A stretch of 64,000 nucleotides of DNA from Thermasporomyces sp036564245 (GCA_036564245.1 DATCKU010000108.1:56218-120217), one strand, 5' to 3'; positions 26,550 to 36,039 are shown, counted from the first letter of the stretch. Numbers and translations are program-made. Notes: generated from the letters alone by a model not told the origin.

Positions 26550-27214
26550 CCTGCCCCCACGCCCATCGGTTGGGTGCGTACGCACTTGGTGTCGAGGACC
26601 CGGATCGGGAGGCCATCGAACGACACCTGAGTACCTGCGAGAGTTGCGCCAAGGAGCTCGCCGATCTGACGCAGGTCACCTCGTTTCTCGCCGTGGTTCG
26701 GACGGCAGGTGTACGGATCGACGAGGAATCCGCTGCCGCACGGGGCTCGCCGAAACTGCTCGAGCGTGTCCTGCTCACCATGCAGTCGGAGAAGTCCGAA
26801 CGCGTGAAGCGGCGTCGGCGCCTGCTCACACGGGCTGCCGCCCTCGCCGCTGCCGCCGCCTTCGTCGTGGGTGTCGTGTCGGCCGCGATCGGGCTGCGTG
26901 ACCACATCATGTCCGACCGGGTACAGCTGACAGCAGTCTCGTCGTCGTACGGCGTCGACGCCACGACCACAGTCCAGCCGGAGGCGTGGGGCACCCGGGT
27001 CACCATGAGCTTGCAGGACCTACCGCCAGTGAAGTCCTGCAAGCTGGTCGCCCGCTCACACGACGGACGGGTGGAGACCATCGCGTCATGGCGGGCTGGC
27101 TACGGTGGCGGCGTCGACGTGGAGGCCATGACGGCGTTTCGTCCCGACGAGCTCGCCCAGCTCGAGGTGGTCGACGACACCGGACGTCGGCTGCTGACCG
27201 TGCGCCGGGAGTAG
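26546..27214 (+). CDS. Zinc-finger membrane anti-sigma factor
   Basis: A 222-aa single-pass protein. The N-terminal anti-sigma domain has the zinc motif H-x3-C-x2-C in ERHLSTCESCAKELADL (about residues 29-45). A basic stretch (KRRRRLLTR) leads into one transmembrane helix, about residues 95-118 (AAALAAAAAFVVGVVSAAIG). The extracytoplasmic part, about 100 residues, contains VTMSLQDLPPVKSCKLVARS and is of the type found in RslA-like proteins, where it may sense redox or envelope signals. The start overlaps the sigma gene by 4 nt. It would hold the sigma factor inactive at the membrane until the signal arrives. Confidence 0.9.
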   Translation: MTCPHAHRLGAYALGVEDPDREAIERHLSTCESCAKELADLTQVTSFLAVVRTAGVRIDEESAAARGSPKLLERVLLTMQSEKSERVKRRRRLLTRAAALAAAAAFVVGVVSAAIGLRDHIMSDRVQLTAVSSSYGVDATTTVQPEAWGTRVTMSLQDLPPVKSCKLVARSHDGRVETIASWRAGYGGGVDVEAMTAFRPDELAQLEVVDDTGRRLLTVRRE

Positions 27215-27284
27215 GGGCCGCGACGCACGAGTCGGCGAGCGCTCGACGAGTGGTGAGCTCCGTGAAGGCAGCTCTGCGTTGTTC

Positions 27285-30050
27285 TCAGGCAGAAGGGAGC
27301 TGGTCGCCGATCAGGGCGAGGTTCTGGATCGCCGCGAGACCGTAGAGCGCAGTCGTGTTCGTGGAGACCCACGGTGCGGCGTCGGTCGGGTTCAAGGTGG
27401 ACTCGTTGCGCTCGGAGGTCCATGAGCGGTCGAGTGCGTACTCCCACGACTCGGCCGGATGCAGGAAGAGATCCCATGCCCGCTCGGCGTAGCGTGGCTC
27501 GCCGAGACGTACGGCGGCATACGCGTCCAGTCGGGTGTGACCCTGCTTGAGGGACAGGTTCCCGAAGTGCTGCCCGCACTCGGCCTCCTGCTCTTCGCGG
27601 GTTCCGTTGTACAGCCGGCAGTACTGCAGCCACGCACGTTCGAAGTCGGGCATGTCCACGGCGTCGATGAGCTCGGCGCAGATCTCCACCAGGCCGAACA
27701 TCGCGCTGAGATGGGAGACGCTCACCGTCTTCTCCGCCGGCGCGAACTCGCCGGTCTCGATGTCGTACAAACCTTCCCCGGTGACGAAACCGTTGGGCAT
27801 CCGCGCGATCGTCCGCATGGTGTTGAGCAGCTTCATCCTGGCCACGTCGGCTTTCGGGCCCATGCGTTCCCACTCGGTGAACCACGCGGCGGCAAGACCA
27901 CTCCAGTCGGTCCCGAGGCCGATCGCGAGCGCGTGCGGATCGGGCTCGTACGGTTCGGTTCGGATCTTGCGGATCGGGTCCAGCACCAGGAACGTCCGGT
28001 CCGAGTCGACCAACGCGTGCATGAGGTCGCCGACGCGTTCGTCTGCGGTGAGGTAGTAGTAGATCCGCCGGTAGATTGCCGTGCTGATGCGCAGCTGCTT
28101 CGCGCTGTCACCCCAGTGCTGGACGTTGTGGCGGGTGCCGAGCCCGGCCCACTCGCCGACGTGGTAGACGTCCACCTCTCCGGTGTGTCTCGTCATGGCT
28201 TCGGCGAACCGGAAGATGTCCGCGCGGCCGGATCGCAGATAGGCGTACCACAGCCACAGATCGGGGGAGAGCTCGGAGTTGTCCCATGCGTATCCGCCGA
28301 CGTCGTACCGCCACACGCTGCGGTCGGCGTCGAACGAGTGCATGATGTCGCCGTAGTCCCAGAAGCCGTACCAGTGGCGCTGGTCGCGCTGTTTGACGTA
28401 GAAGTCGAAGAGGAAGTCGAGGCTGTCCTCGATCGCCGCCTTGGTAGGCGTCGACCGGTCGACCGGTGCGAAGAGCCCGCCGAACGCCTTGGCCGCGGTC
28501 AGGTGCTCTACCGGGTTGACGATCTGCGGTGGTGTACGAACGACGTCGGCCATCGCCGCCAGTTGGTCGGCTGGAGGTGTCGCCGGCAGCGCCCAGATCA
28601 TGAGCTCGCTGGTGCGAGCGATACCGTACGGCGTGCCGAAGCCGGGCTCGTAGTCCTCGTACGTGATCTCGAGCGCGTCGAGCTGCTCCGGGTAGGTGTC
28701 CTGCCCCATTCCATCGTGGTAGAAGCGCAAATCCATCGGCTGCGCTTCTGGTGACCACAGCCACATCGTGACCTCGGCCGGGTCGGTGTCGGCACCGCGG
28801 ATGTCGAGCTGGGTGGGATGGCGTTGCCAGAAGTCGCGGATGCCGAACCCCACCCCGCCGCTCGGGCCACCGAGGTAGCCGAACCCGGAGGCACGTCGGC
28901 CCTGGTCGACAAGAACCCACGCATGCCCCGGCTTGGTCCGCTTGCGGATCGTGAAGCCCTCGGACGACAGTTGGGTCAACCTGTAGTCGCCCCAGTTGGG
29001 AATCCAGTGCAGCCTGCTGGTCACCCGCTGGTCCCAGGTGGACGGATCGGGAAGCTTCTGACCCGCCACCTGTGCGGCACGCACAGCTTCTCCAGGGTCA
29101 CGGCGTAGCCCGGTGATGCCCTTGACCGCCTCGGTCAGCATGCCGTGTCCCTCGCCGACGAAGCGGACGTGACGGTCGTAGAGCTCGTCACGCAGGGGAG
29201 TCCGGAAGCGCACGCCGAGGCCGGCAACGAACTCGTCGCTTCCGTCGCTGTCGAACACGAACGTGTGCATCATCCGCACGTACTCTGCTCCTGCGTAGAA
29301 GTAGAGCCGCACGGTGAACGGCAGCCAGTCTCGTCCCGGGCCGGCATGCACACCCTCCAGCCGGACGACGGCACGGACCGGTCCGCGTTGCTCGACCTCG
29401 ACCTCGCGGATCCGGCTGACCAGACGCTCTCGCCGGATCACCGCCGTCTCGTCGTCGGGCGGCGTGCGTTGGCGCAGGTTGACGAGCTCCACCTGCTTGA
29501 CGAGCTGCGTGCCGGAGCGGCTGATCGACCTGATCAGGGCCGAACCCCGCTTGCCGATGGTGCAGCTCACGACGCCGGTGTCGACCTCGATGCTGCCGGA
29601 GCCTTCGCGAACCGTGACCTCATGAGCCGGCTTCGCCGGCACTCCCGCATGCAGGACGTACGAATCGGTGCGCGGTGCGTCGGCGGGGAGCGCATGGGCA
29701 CTCCACTTCAGCGACCCGTCCGGCCAGTAGGCGAGCGGCCAGCTCTGCACCGGGACTGCTGCGCCATCCCGGGTCTGCAGCGCGAAGGTTTGCTTCGGGT
29801 CGACCGTCCCCTTCGCCCACGGGACTCCCCAGGTGCTGCCGACACCGATCGTGGGTGTGCCCTCCAGCCAGCGAAGCGTCACCGATGGTGGCGCGGCATA
29901 CGCCTGGCCGGCGGACGTCGGCCCACCCGCCTGACTGACGGCGGGGTCAGCCTGGGCAGCAGATGCGGCCGTCGGCCCGATACCGAGGGAGCCGGTCGTA
30001 CCGGCTGCTACCGCGCCGACCACGAACGCGCGACGAGGGATCTCGGGCAT
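27285..30050 (-). CDS. Exo-rhamnogalacturonan-lyase-like (PcRGLX/YetA-type) exported protein
   Basis: A 921-aa secreted protein with a twin-arginine-type signal: IPRRAFVVGAVAAG followed by a hydrophobic stretch and an Ala-rich cleavage region (TAASAAQADPA). The mature part starts with a beta-rich domain (PSVTLRWLEGTPTIGVGSTWGVPW) and ends in a helical toroid with HWYGFWDYGDIMHSFDADR, GGYAWDNSELSPDLWLWYAY and ETGEFAPAEKTVS. This matches the PcRGLX/YetA family as I know it (three domains; polysaccharide lyase family 26 exo-rhamnogalacturonan lyases), though catalytic residues were not verified. ATG 30050 has GAGGAG 8 nt upstream. It fits the nearby uronate pathway, as release of pectin-derived units would feed it. 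Confidence 0.8.
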   Translation of the reverse strand: MPEIPRRAFVVGAVAAGTTGSLGIGPTAASAAQADPAVSQAGGPTSAGQAYAAPPSVTLRWLEGTPTIGVGSTWGVPWAKGTVDPKQTFALQTRDGAAVPVQSWPLAYWPDGSLKWSAHALPADAPRTDSYVLHAGVPAKPAHEVTVREGSGSIEVDTGVVSCTIGKRGSALIRSISRSGTQLVKQVELVNLRQRTPPDDETAVIRRERLVSRIREVEVEQRGPVRAVVRLEGVHAGPGRDWLPFTVRLYFYAGAEYVRMMHTFVFDSDGSDEFVAGLGVRFRTPLRDELYDRHVRFVGEGHGMLTEAVKGITGLRRDPGEAVRAAQVAGQKLPDPSTWDQRVTSRLHWIPNWGDYRLTQLSSEGFTIRKRTKPGHAWVLVDQGRRASGFGYLGGPSGGVGFGIRDFWQRHPTQLDIRGADTDPAEVTMWLWSPEAQPMDLRFYHDGMGQDTYPEQLDALEITYEDYEPGFGTPYGIARTSELMIWALPATPPADQLAAMADVVRTPPQIVNPVEHLTAAKAFGGLFAPVDRSTPTKAAIEDSLDFLFDFYVKQRDQRHWYGFWDYGDIMHSFDADRSVWRYDVGGYAWDNSELSPDLWLWYAYLRSGRADIFRFAEAMTRHTGEVDVYHVGEWAGLGTRHNVQHWGDSAKQLRISTAIYRRIYYYLTADERVGDLMHALVDSDRTFLVLDPIRKIRTEPYEPDPHALAIGLGTDWSGLAAAWFTEWERMGPKADVARMKLLNTMRTIARMPNGFVTGEGLYDIETGEFAPAEKTVSVSHLSAMFGLVEICAELIDAVDMPDFERAWLQYCRLYNGTREEQEAECGQHFGNLSLKQGHTRLDAYAAVRLGEPRYAERAWDLFLHPAESWEYALDRSWTSERNESTLNPTDAAPWVSTNTTALYGLAAIQNLALIGDQLPSA

Positions 30051-30100
30051 GGTCTTGGCTCCTCGAGTGCGACAGCGAGTCGATGAGACGAGCAAGAGCG

Positions 30101-30114
30101 GGAGAGCGCTTTCC
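30101..30114. promoter_or_regulatory. LacI-type operator candidate upstream of the lyase gene
   Basis: GGAGAGCGCTTTCC is a 14-bp inverted repeat with one mismatched pair and the central CG typical of LacI-family sites. It lies 51 nt upstream of the lyase start codon on the minus strand. Its AGCGCT core is shared with the site at 45798-45811 and differs from the ACCGGT core at 16121-16134, so a second LacI-type regulator may be involved. Confidence 0.45.
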
Positions 30115-30242
30115 AACGTGTCTGTGATTACAGGTGACCATGGCTGTTCGATCAATCGGCGGGGCATGCCAGTTCCGGCCAGGGCGCCGAAGGCCTCGCC
30201 GTCGGGTGTCAGGCAGGTCTGTGTGTCAGGATCTGCTTCGGA

Positions 30243-32030
30243 TCAGCGGTAGGCGTTCGCCTGCAAGGAGTAGAGCTCGGAGTAGAGTCCGCCATTCGCC
30301 ATCAGCTGGTCATGGTCACCCCACTCGGTGACCGTTCCACCATCGACGACGAGGATCAGGTCGGCCGACCGGACCGTGGAGAAGCGGTGCGACACGAGCA
30401 ACGTGATGCGTCCGTTTTCGGCGCCGGATCGGGCTGCCGCCAGATAGCGCTCGAAGAGCGCATGCTCGGTCGGTGCGTCGAGGCTCGCCGTCGGCTCGTC
30501 GAAGAACAGGACCAACGGATCGGTACGCATCAATGCTCGGCCGAGTGCGAGCTTCTGCCACTGCCCGGTGGACAGGTCGACGCCGTCAGGCCAGGTCGCG
30601 CCGAGCTGGGTGTCCCCGGCCTTCGGCAGCTCGTCCACGACGGTCGGCGCACCTGCCCGATCCAACGCAGCACGCACCGCCGTGTCGTCGTCCAGTCGCG
30701 GCAGATCGCCGACGCCGACGGCGCGACGCGCTTGTAGCTCCCACCGCATGAAGTCCTGGAACGCTGCCGCGAGCCTTCGCCGCCAGTCGGACACGTCGAT
30801 CTCGGCAAGCTCGACGCCATCGACCAGGATCCGCCCCTTCGTCGGTTCGTACATCCTGCTCAGGAGCTTGACCAGCGTCGTCTTGCCGGCGCCGTTCTCT
30901 CCGACGAGGGCGACCACCGACCCGGCAGGCAGGTGGATGGACACGTCCCGGAGGGCCGGGGTCCGGGCGCCGGGGTAGGTGAACGAGACGTTCTCGAACC
31001 GGATGCCGTCGACCAGTCGAGTCGGCGCGGGTCGGCTGGCTCGGCGCGCGTGCTGTGCGCGCACACGCGCGGCGTACTCCCGTAGCCAGAGCAACCGTCC
31101 GGCGGCGCGAAGGACCCGTCCGAGGCCCGCGATGCTGTACGCCGGTCCGAGCACTTGGTTCTGCACCCGCTCGCACACGATGATCGCGGTGATCACTTCG
31201 CCGGGCCGGGCCAAGCCACGACTCGCCTGCCACAGCACGAAGCCCACCGCGAGTGCGAAGCCGCTGGCGAAGAGCAGCGATCGGATCCCACCCGTCACAG
31301 TCTCCTTCACCTGGGCGCGATGGATCGGTCGACGGGCACGTAGCCACGCCGCATCCATCGTGCGCAACAAGGTTTCCTGCAGCCCGAAGATGCGGATCTC
31401 CATGGCGGCCCGCGAGTCGATCGTGAGGGTACGCAGGTGCCGGGCGAGCCGGGCCGAGGTTGCAGACTGCGCCTCGGCTTCGGTATGCCAACGCTGTTGC
31501 AAGGCTGCGATGGGGAAGGCTGGGAGGGCGAACAGCACGAGGAGGAGCACGAAGGGATGCAGGAGGACGAGCACGACGCCCGTCCCGATCGCACCGACGA
31601 GCGCCGTCGCGGTGGTCACGATGCTGTTCAGCGACTGGCCGAGGATGCCCTGGCTTTGCCGCAGAAGCTCCAAGCGGTCCTGGTAGTCGCGCCGTTCGTG
31701 ATGCTCGAGCCCCGGAAGCTCGCTCGTCAGCTGCGCGATCTCCCTGTCGAAGGCGAAGCCCACCCGTTCCGCCAGCCCGACCCGGATCCCCGTGGCGACG
31801 TAGGTCGAGACATAGTGCAGGCCGACGGTCGCAAGCAGACCGAGGCTCCCGACAAGCAGTCTGGTGGTACTGCGTTCGAGCACGGCGTCAGCGACCACGC
31901 CGAGAAACCACCCGAACATGGGGTACATCAGGGCGCCGAGTGGTTCGAAGCCCGTTCCGAGCGCGCGCCACGGGTCGGTCCGTACGGCGGTGCCGATCAG
32001 GAGGGAGAGCTCGCGGAGCCGGTCACGCAT
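30243..32030 (-). CDS. ABC exporter half-transporter (permease-ATPase), second of a pair
   Basis: A 595-aa type IV ABC half-transporter. The N-terminal half carries about six membrane segments (for example LLVGSLGLLATVGLHYVSTYVA and LLVLFALPAFPIAAL parts). The ATPase follows with Walker A ALVGENGAGKTTLVKLL, signature DLSTGQWQKLALGRAL (T in place of the second G of LSGGQ), Walker B LVLFFDEPTASLD and the H-loop LLVSHRFSTVR. The start overlaps the preceding transporter gene by 8 nt (32023-32030), so a heterodimer is likely. The cargo is unknown; lipid, peptide or natural-product export are possible. No biosynthetic or precursor gene is adjacent. Confidence 0.9.
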   Translation of the reverse strand: MRDRLRELSLLIGTAVRTDPWRALGTGFEPLGALMYPMFGWFLGVVADAVLERSTTRLLVGSLGLLATVGLHYVSTYVATGIRVGLAERVGFAFDREIAQLTSELPGLEHHERRDYQDRLELLRQSQGILGQSLNSIVTTATALVGAIGTGVVLVLLHPFVLLLVLFALPAFPIAALQQRWHTEAEAQSATSARLARHLRTLTIDSRAAMEIRIFGLQETLLRTMDAAWLRARRPIHRAQVKETVTGGIRSLLFASGFALAVGFVLWQASRGLARPGEVITAIIVCERVQNQVLGPAYSIAGLGRVLRAAGRLLWLREYAARVRAQHARRASRPAPTRLVDGIRFENVSFTYPGARTPALRDVSIHLPAGSVVALVGENGAGKTTLVKLLSRMYEPTKGRILVDGVELAEIDVSDWRRRLAAAFQDFMRWELQARRAVGVGDLPRLDDDTAVRAALDRAGAPTVVDELPKAGDTQLGATWPDGVDLSTGQWQKLALGRALMRTDPLVLFFDEPTASLDAPTEHALFERYLAAARSGAENGRITLLVSHRFSTVRSADLILVVDGGTVTEWGDHDQLMANGGLYSELYSLQANAYR

Positions 32031-33963
32031 CGGCGCTCCCGACCGTGCTCGCTCGAGCGCCGCACGCCTGCGGGTCCTCGTGTGGTACGACGCCGAACCG
32101 GTGGGCCTGCAGACGGAACATCGTGGCGTACCGCCCACCGAGTGCCATGAGCGTGTCGTGGTCGCCGTCCTCGACGATCCGACCACCGGACAGCACCACG
32201 ATCCGGTCGGCGCGGCGGACGCTCCAGAGTCGATGCGTCACCAGCACGGTCGTCGTGTCGCGGGTGAGGGCGAGGAATCGGTCGAAGAGCTCGCTTTCTG
32301 CGCGGACGTCCAGACTTGCCGTGGGCTCGTCGAGGATCAGCAGGCCGGCTCCGGCGCGCACGGCGACGAGTGCCCGGGCGAGCGCGACCTTCTGCCACTG
32401 TCCACCCGAAAGGTCGGCGCCCTGCGGGTAGCCATGAGCCAGCACGGTCTGCCAGGACGCCGGGAGGTCGGTCAGCAGGTCGCCGGCGCCCGCGTCGCGC
32501 AGCGCTGCTTCGAGCAGCTCGTGGTCGTCGAGGTGGGCGGGTGCGCCGAACCCGACGTTGTCCCGCAGCGGGAGCTCGTACCGGATGAAGTGCTGGAAAA
32601 TGGCACCGATCCGCCGTCTGACCGCCGGGAGATCGGCCATGGCGAGGTCCTGCCCGTCGAGCAAGACCTTTCCCGCTGCCGGTTCGTAGAACCCGCAGAT
32701 CAGTTTGATGAGGGTCGTCTTGCCGGCGCCGTTCTCCCCGACGATGGCCACGGACTGTCCGGCGGGTATGTGCAGGTCGAGGTGGTCGAGCACCGGCGCT
32801 GCGTGGGGGGAGTAGCCGAACGTGACACCCTGCAGACGTACCTCCACTGGTCCGGAGGGGGCGCCTGTCGGATCGGCTCGCACTGGGCTGGTCCCAGCGG
32901 GGCGAACAGGACCGGTCGCGGAGGCGTGGGCGGGAGCCGAGGACGGTGAGCGCTGGTTCTCCGCGAGCAGGCGTCGCTCGACGTCGAGTAGCTGCTCGGC
33001 GAGGGATGCCGCCCGGCTCACTCGCCAGTGTGGGTCGCCGAGGAAGCCGAGCTCGCCCATCCCGAGCACGGCGAGACCGTACACGGTGACCGCGCCGATC
33101 CCGATGTGGCCGTGTACGGCGTGCCAGGCCAACGCGCCGACGACCACGGCGTGCGAGCTGACGACCGCACCGGTACCGAGCGCGAGCGTTCTCACCTGCG
33201 CGCGCCTGGCTCGCCAAACCGCCGACATCGAGCGCAGCCAGGTGCGGGCGTACTCGACCCCGACCCAGTCCGCGAGACCGAAGACTCGGATCTCCTTGGC
33301 CGCTTCCGGCCCAAGGGCAACGCCACGCAGATACTCGGCTCGTCGAAGATCGCCGGCTCCTTCAGCTCGTACCGCGGCGAAACCTCGCTCCATCCATCTG
33401 CTGGATGCCTGGTTGGCGACGACCCATCCGGCCAGGATGGCGATCGGAGCCCACCACGTGAAGGTCGACAGGATGAGTGCTGCGCCGAGCCCGGCGATCC
33501 GCATGGATGCCAGGATGCGTAGCGCCCACGGGGTCTGGACGTAGAGCCCGGTTCGCTCGAAGTCCCGGATCGCATCGAGATCGCGTACGACGTGAGGATC
33601 TTCGAGCGCTGCGATCCGATGGGGGGTGAGGAAAGCGCGGCTTGCGGTCCTGGAGACCTCGCGCATGAGTGCCGTGTTCATGAGCTCGGACAGCAGGCGG
33701 GCGAGGGTGAGGAAGACACCACTCGCAAGAAAGCCCAGGGCGACGAGCCCGACGGCGAGCAGCCCGTTGTTCCATGCCGTAGACCCCGGACCCGACGCGA
33801 CCGCATCCGGCAGAACGGATACCAGCATGCCCGTGGCGAGGACGCTGGCGTTCGGAAGCAGTCCCAGGACCAAGACGACAAGCCCGAACCACACGAAAAG
33901 CGCCGGATCGGCGCGCCACAGCATGCCGACCAGTGCGCGTGCTCGCCGGAATGCGGTCGCCAC
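32023..33963 (-). CDS. ABC exporter half-transporter (permease-ATPase), first of a pair
   Basis: A 646-aa half-transporter with N-terminal membrane segments (VWFGLVVLVLGLLPNASVLA, LLAVGLVALGFLASGVFLTL and later WWAPIAILAGWVVANQ) and a C-terminal ATPase: Walker A AIVGENGAGKTTLIKLI, signature ADLSGGQWQKVALARAL, Walker B GLLILDEPTASLD and H-loop VLVTHRLWSVR. A linker of about 50 residues rich in Pro/Ala/Thr precedes the ATPase. The GTG at 33963 is preferred because GGGGGA lies 5 nt upstream; the frame extends to a TTG at 34026. It is coupled to the downstream half-transporter. Its consensus signature versus the altered one in the partner suggests asymmetric ATP sites. Confidence 0.9.
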   Translation of the reverse strand: MATAFRRARALVGMLWRADPALFVWFGLVVLVLGLLPNASVLATGMLVSVLPDAVASGPGSTAWNNGLLAVGLVALGFLASGVFLTLARLLSELMNTALMREVSRTASRAFLTPHRIAALEDPHVVRDLDAIRDFERTGLYVQTPWALRILASMRIAGLGAALILSTFTWWAPIAILAGWVVANQASSRWMERGFAAVRAEGAGDLRRAEYLRGVALGPEAAKEIRVFGLADWVGVEYARTWLRSMSAVWRARRAQVRTLALGTGAVVSSHAVVVGALAWHAVHGHIGIGAVTVYGLAVLGMGELGFLGDPHWRVSRAASLAEQLLDVERRLLAENQRSPSSAPAHASATGPVRPAGTSPVRADPTGAPSGPVEVRLQGVTFGYSPHAAPVLDHLDLHIPAGQSVAIVGENGAGKTTLIKLICGFYEPAAGKVLLDGQDLAMADLPAVRRRIGAIFQHFIRYELPLRDNVGFGAPAHLDDHELLEAALRDAGAGDLLTDLPASWQTVLAHGYPQGADLSGGQWQKVALARALVAVRAGAGLLILDEPTASLDVRAESELFDRFLALTRDTTTVLVTHRLWSVRRADRIVVLSGGRIVEDGDHDTLMALGGRYATMFRLQAHRFGVVPHEDPQACGARASTVGSADA

Positions 33964-34485
33964 GAGCTTCCCCCAGAAACCAAAAGAACACCGTGTGCCA
34001 GCGCGGGATACGGACCGAGCGCGCAACGGCTCTCGACTTCGCGTGCACGGATTCTCAGCACTGCAAGCGAAGCAGTTCTGCAGCAGCTTAACCGCAGGTG
34101 CGCACGCGTCAAAGGCGATGCTGGCATGCAGAGCACAGCGTGGTGAGCTGTACGTGATGCGACGCCCTTACTCCTCGCATGCCACGTACCCTGCGCAACG
34201 TCGTCACGAAGAGAGTTCGCGTACTCGGGTTTTCAGCCGACGAGTTTCCTCGTGCTTAGTAGCGCTCGCGGATGCACGCCGGTCGGAGAACTGAAATTGG
34301 CCAGGTACGTCGTGTCGCCCCGTCCGGGCGTCACGCACGGTCAACCAGCCGGGCCGGTGGTTGGTCGACCTGGTGATCATTCGGTGATTGCCGGCAGAAT
34401 GAGTGATCTTGACAGGACTCGCTCGCGGCGGTCAGCACGACACCTCGTGCCGGACTTCCGGCCGACCTTCGAGAAGGAGCATGCC
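33964..34485. other. Intergenic region between divergent ABC and CoA-transferase genes
   Basis: About 520 nt that must contain two divergent promoters. I see no convincing -35/-10 pair, no long palindrome and no gene with a ribosome-binding site. The first 63 nt could be coding if the transporter starts at the TTG 34026. Confidence 0.35.
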
Positions 34486-35709
34486 GTGGCCGAACTCGAT
34501 GACTTCGCTGGAAACTCGTCGCACGGTCCGCTAGCCGGCGTCGTCGTCGTGGATCTCTCGCGTGCGTTGGCGGGTCCGCATGCGGCGATGCTTCTGGGTG
34601 ATCTGGGCGCGCGCGTCATCAAGGTGGAGAACCCCAATGGTGGTGACGATTCCCGAGGCTGGGGTCCGCCGTTCGTCGGGCCCGAGGATGCGCTCGAGTC
34701 GACGTACTTCCTGTCGTGCAACCGGAACAAGGAATCCATCACGCTCGACCTGAAGTCCGAGGAAGGGCGTCACCACCTGCGTCGGTTGCTCCGCCATGCC
34801 GACGTGTTGGTGGAGAACTTCCGGCCCGGCGTCCTCGACCGGCTCGGCCTGTCCATTGCCGTGCTCTCCGAGCTCAACCCTCGACTGATCATTCTGTCCA
34901 TCACAGGTTTCGGCCACGACGGGCCGGAAGGGACGCGTGCCGGTTATGACCAGATCGCCCAAGGTGAAGGTGGTCTCATGTCGCTCACCGGACCGAGTCC
35001 TGAGGAGCCGATGCGAGTCGGTGTACCCATCGCCGACCTGCTCGCCGGCATCTACGGGGCCTACGGGGTGGCGGCTGCGCTGCACGAGCGGGCCCGCACC
35101 GGCCGCGGACGGGTGGTCCGAACGTCGCTGCTGTCGGCGATCGTCGGTGTCCACGCCTACCAAGGCACGCGCCATACGGTCGCGGGTGAGGTCCCCCGGG
35201 CCCAGGGAAACCATCACCCGTCGATCTGTCCCTACGGCCTGTTCCATACCGCCGACGGCATCGTGCAGATATCCGTGGGGAGCGAGGGTCTGTGGCGTCG
35301 GTTCGCCGAGGCGTTCGGGCTTCCGGTGGACGGCGCAGGGTTCGGGACCAACGCCGAACGGGTACGGAACCGGGACGCCGTCATCGCCGCCATCGAGGAG
35401 GCGTTCGCGGCATGGTCGACCGAGCCCCTGCTCGTCAGGCTGGACGAGATCGGCGTACCGGCCGGCGAGGTCAAGACGCTCGACCGGGTGTACGCCTGGG
35501 AGCAGACCAGGTCCCAGGGGCTGTTGATCGACGTGGACCACGCGACGCTCGGTCGGATCCGGCTGCCCGGTCCCGCGATCCGGTTCGACGACAACGCCTT
35601 CGCCGGCGGCCGGGAGACCCACCTCGCGCCGCCCGCACTCGGGCAGCACACCGCCCAAGTCCTCGCGTGGCTGGACGAGCTGGAGGCGAAGCCGACACCT
35701 CCCGCCTGA
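34486..35709 (+). CDS. CaiB/BaiF (class III) CoA transferase
   Basis: Transfers CoA between carboxylic acids through an aspartyl intermediate; 407 aa, normal for the family. Hallmarks: PLAGVVVVDLSRALAGPHAAMLLGDLGA at residues 14-41, ARVIKVENP, FLSCNRNKESITLDLKS, DVLVENFRPG, and GYDQIAQGEGGLMSLTG, where the aspartate is the expected nucleophile. The acyl substrate cannot be told from sequence. GTG 34486 is preceded by AAGGAG (34474-34479) with 6-nt spacing, which is decisive over the longer open frame. No neighbouring acyl-CoA gene gives a pathway context, so the role in this organism is open. Confidence 0.9.
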   Translation: MAELDDFAGNSSHGPLAGVVVVDLSRALAGPHAAMLLGDLGARVIKVENPNGGDDSRGWGPPFVGPEDALESTYFLSCNRNKESITLDLKSEEGRHHLRRLLRHADVLVENFRPGVLDRLGLSIAVLSELNPRLIILSITGFGHDGPEGTRAGYDQIAQGEGGLMSLTGPSPEEPMRVGVPIADLLAGIYGAYGVAAALHERARTGRGRVVRTSLLSAIVGVHAYQGTRHTVAGEVPRAQGNHHPSICPYGLFHTADGIVQISVGSEGLWRRFAEAFGLPVDGAGFGTNAERVRNRDAVIAAIEEAFAAWSTEPLLVRLDEIGVPAGEVKTLDRVYAWEQTRSQGLLIDVDHATLGRIRLPGPAIRFDDNAFAGGRETHLAPPALGQHTAQVLAWLDELEAKPTPPA

Positions 35710-35909
35710 CGGTGGCGCGCATGTGATCAGCGGACCGCGGAGAAGATCCCGGCCAGGGAGGCCTGGATCGGTCATCTTTGGTAGGCTGACTGAGGCCGGC
35801 TTGGCTGGATGTGTGAAGACGTTCCGGCGACGTTTCCCACGCATCGGGCCGGGTCCCAAGCGGAGGTCGTCTCCCACCCGCCGCGATCTCGAGGTCGCCG
35901 GGTCTGGCC

Positions 35910-36039
35910 GGCCGTCGTACCGATCTCGGGACGACGGCCTGCGTGAGGGTACTGCGGCGCGTCGCCTCGCCGATGGGCGGCCGCGGCAGGTCACGCTCAC
36001 TGGGTGACGGCTTCCGTGACGAGGCACGGAAGCCTTTTT
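35910..36039 (+). promoter_or_regulatory. infC leader region with candidate regulatory hairpins
   Basis: The 424-nt gap before infC contains a 9-bp perfect stem GGCCGTCGT/ACGACGGCC (35910-35939, 12-nt loop) and, 70 nt later, a textbook terminator (36009-36039) that lies 95 nt before the infC start codon. Terminator placement inside the leader suggests transcription attenuation of the infC-rpmI-rplT operon, known in Bacillus through L20 binding; here the mechanism is inference. The promoter was not identified with confidence. Confidence 0.55.
36009..36039 (+). terminator. Intrinsic terminator in the infC leader
   Basis: GGCTTCCGTG (36009-36018) and CACGGAAGCC (36025-36034) form a perfect 10-bp stem with a 6-nt loop, followed directly by TTTTT. 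It is the clearest intrinsic terminator in the window. It could end the CoA-transferase transcript, but the 300-nt distance and the infC context favour an attenuator. Confidence 0.85.

Noticed and set aside
27459..28754. A 431-aa open frame on the plus strand
   Set aside because: Opposite strand of the lyase-like gene; Val/Arg-rich shadow composition without motifs.
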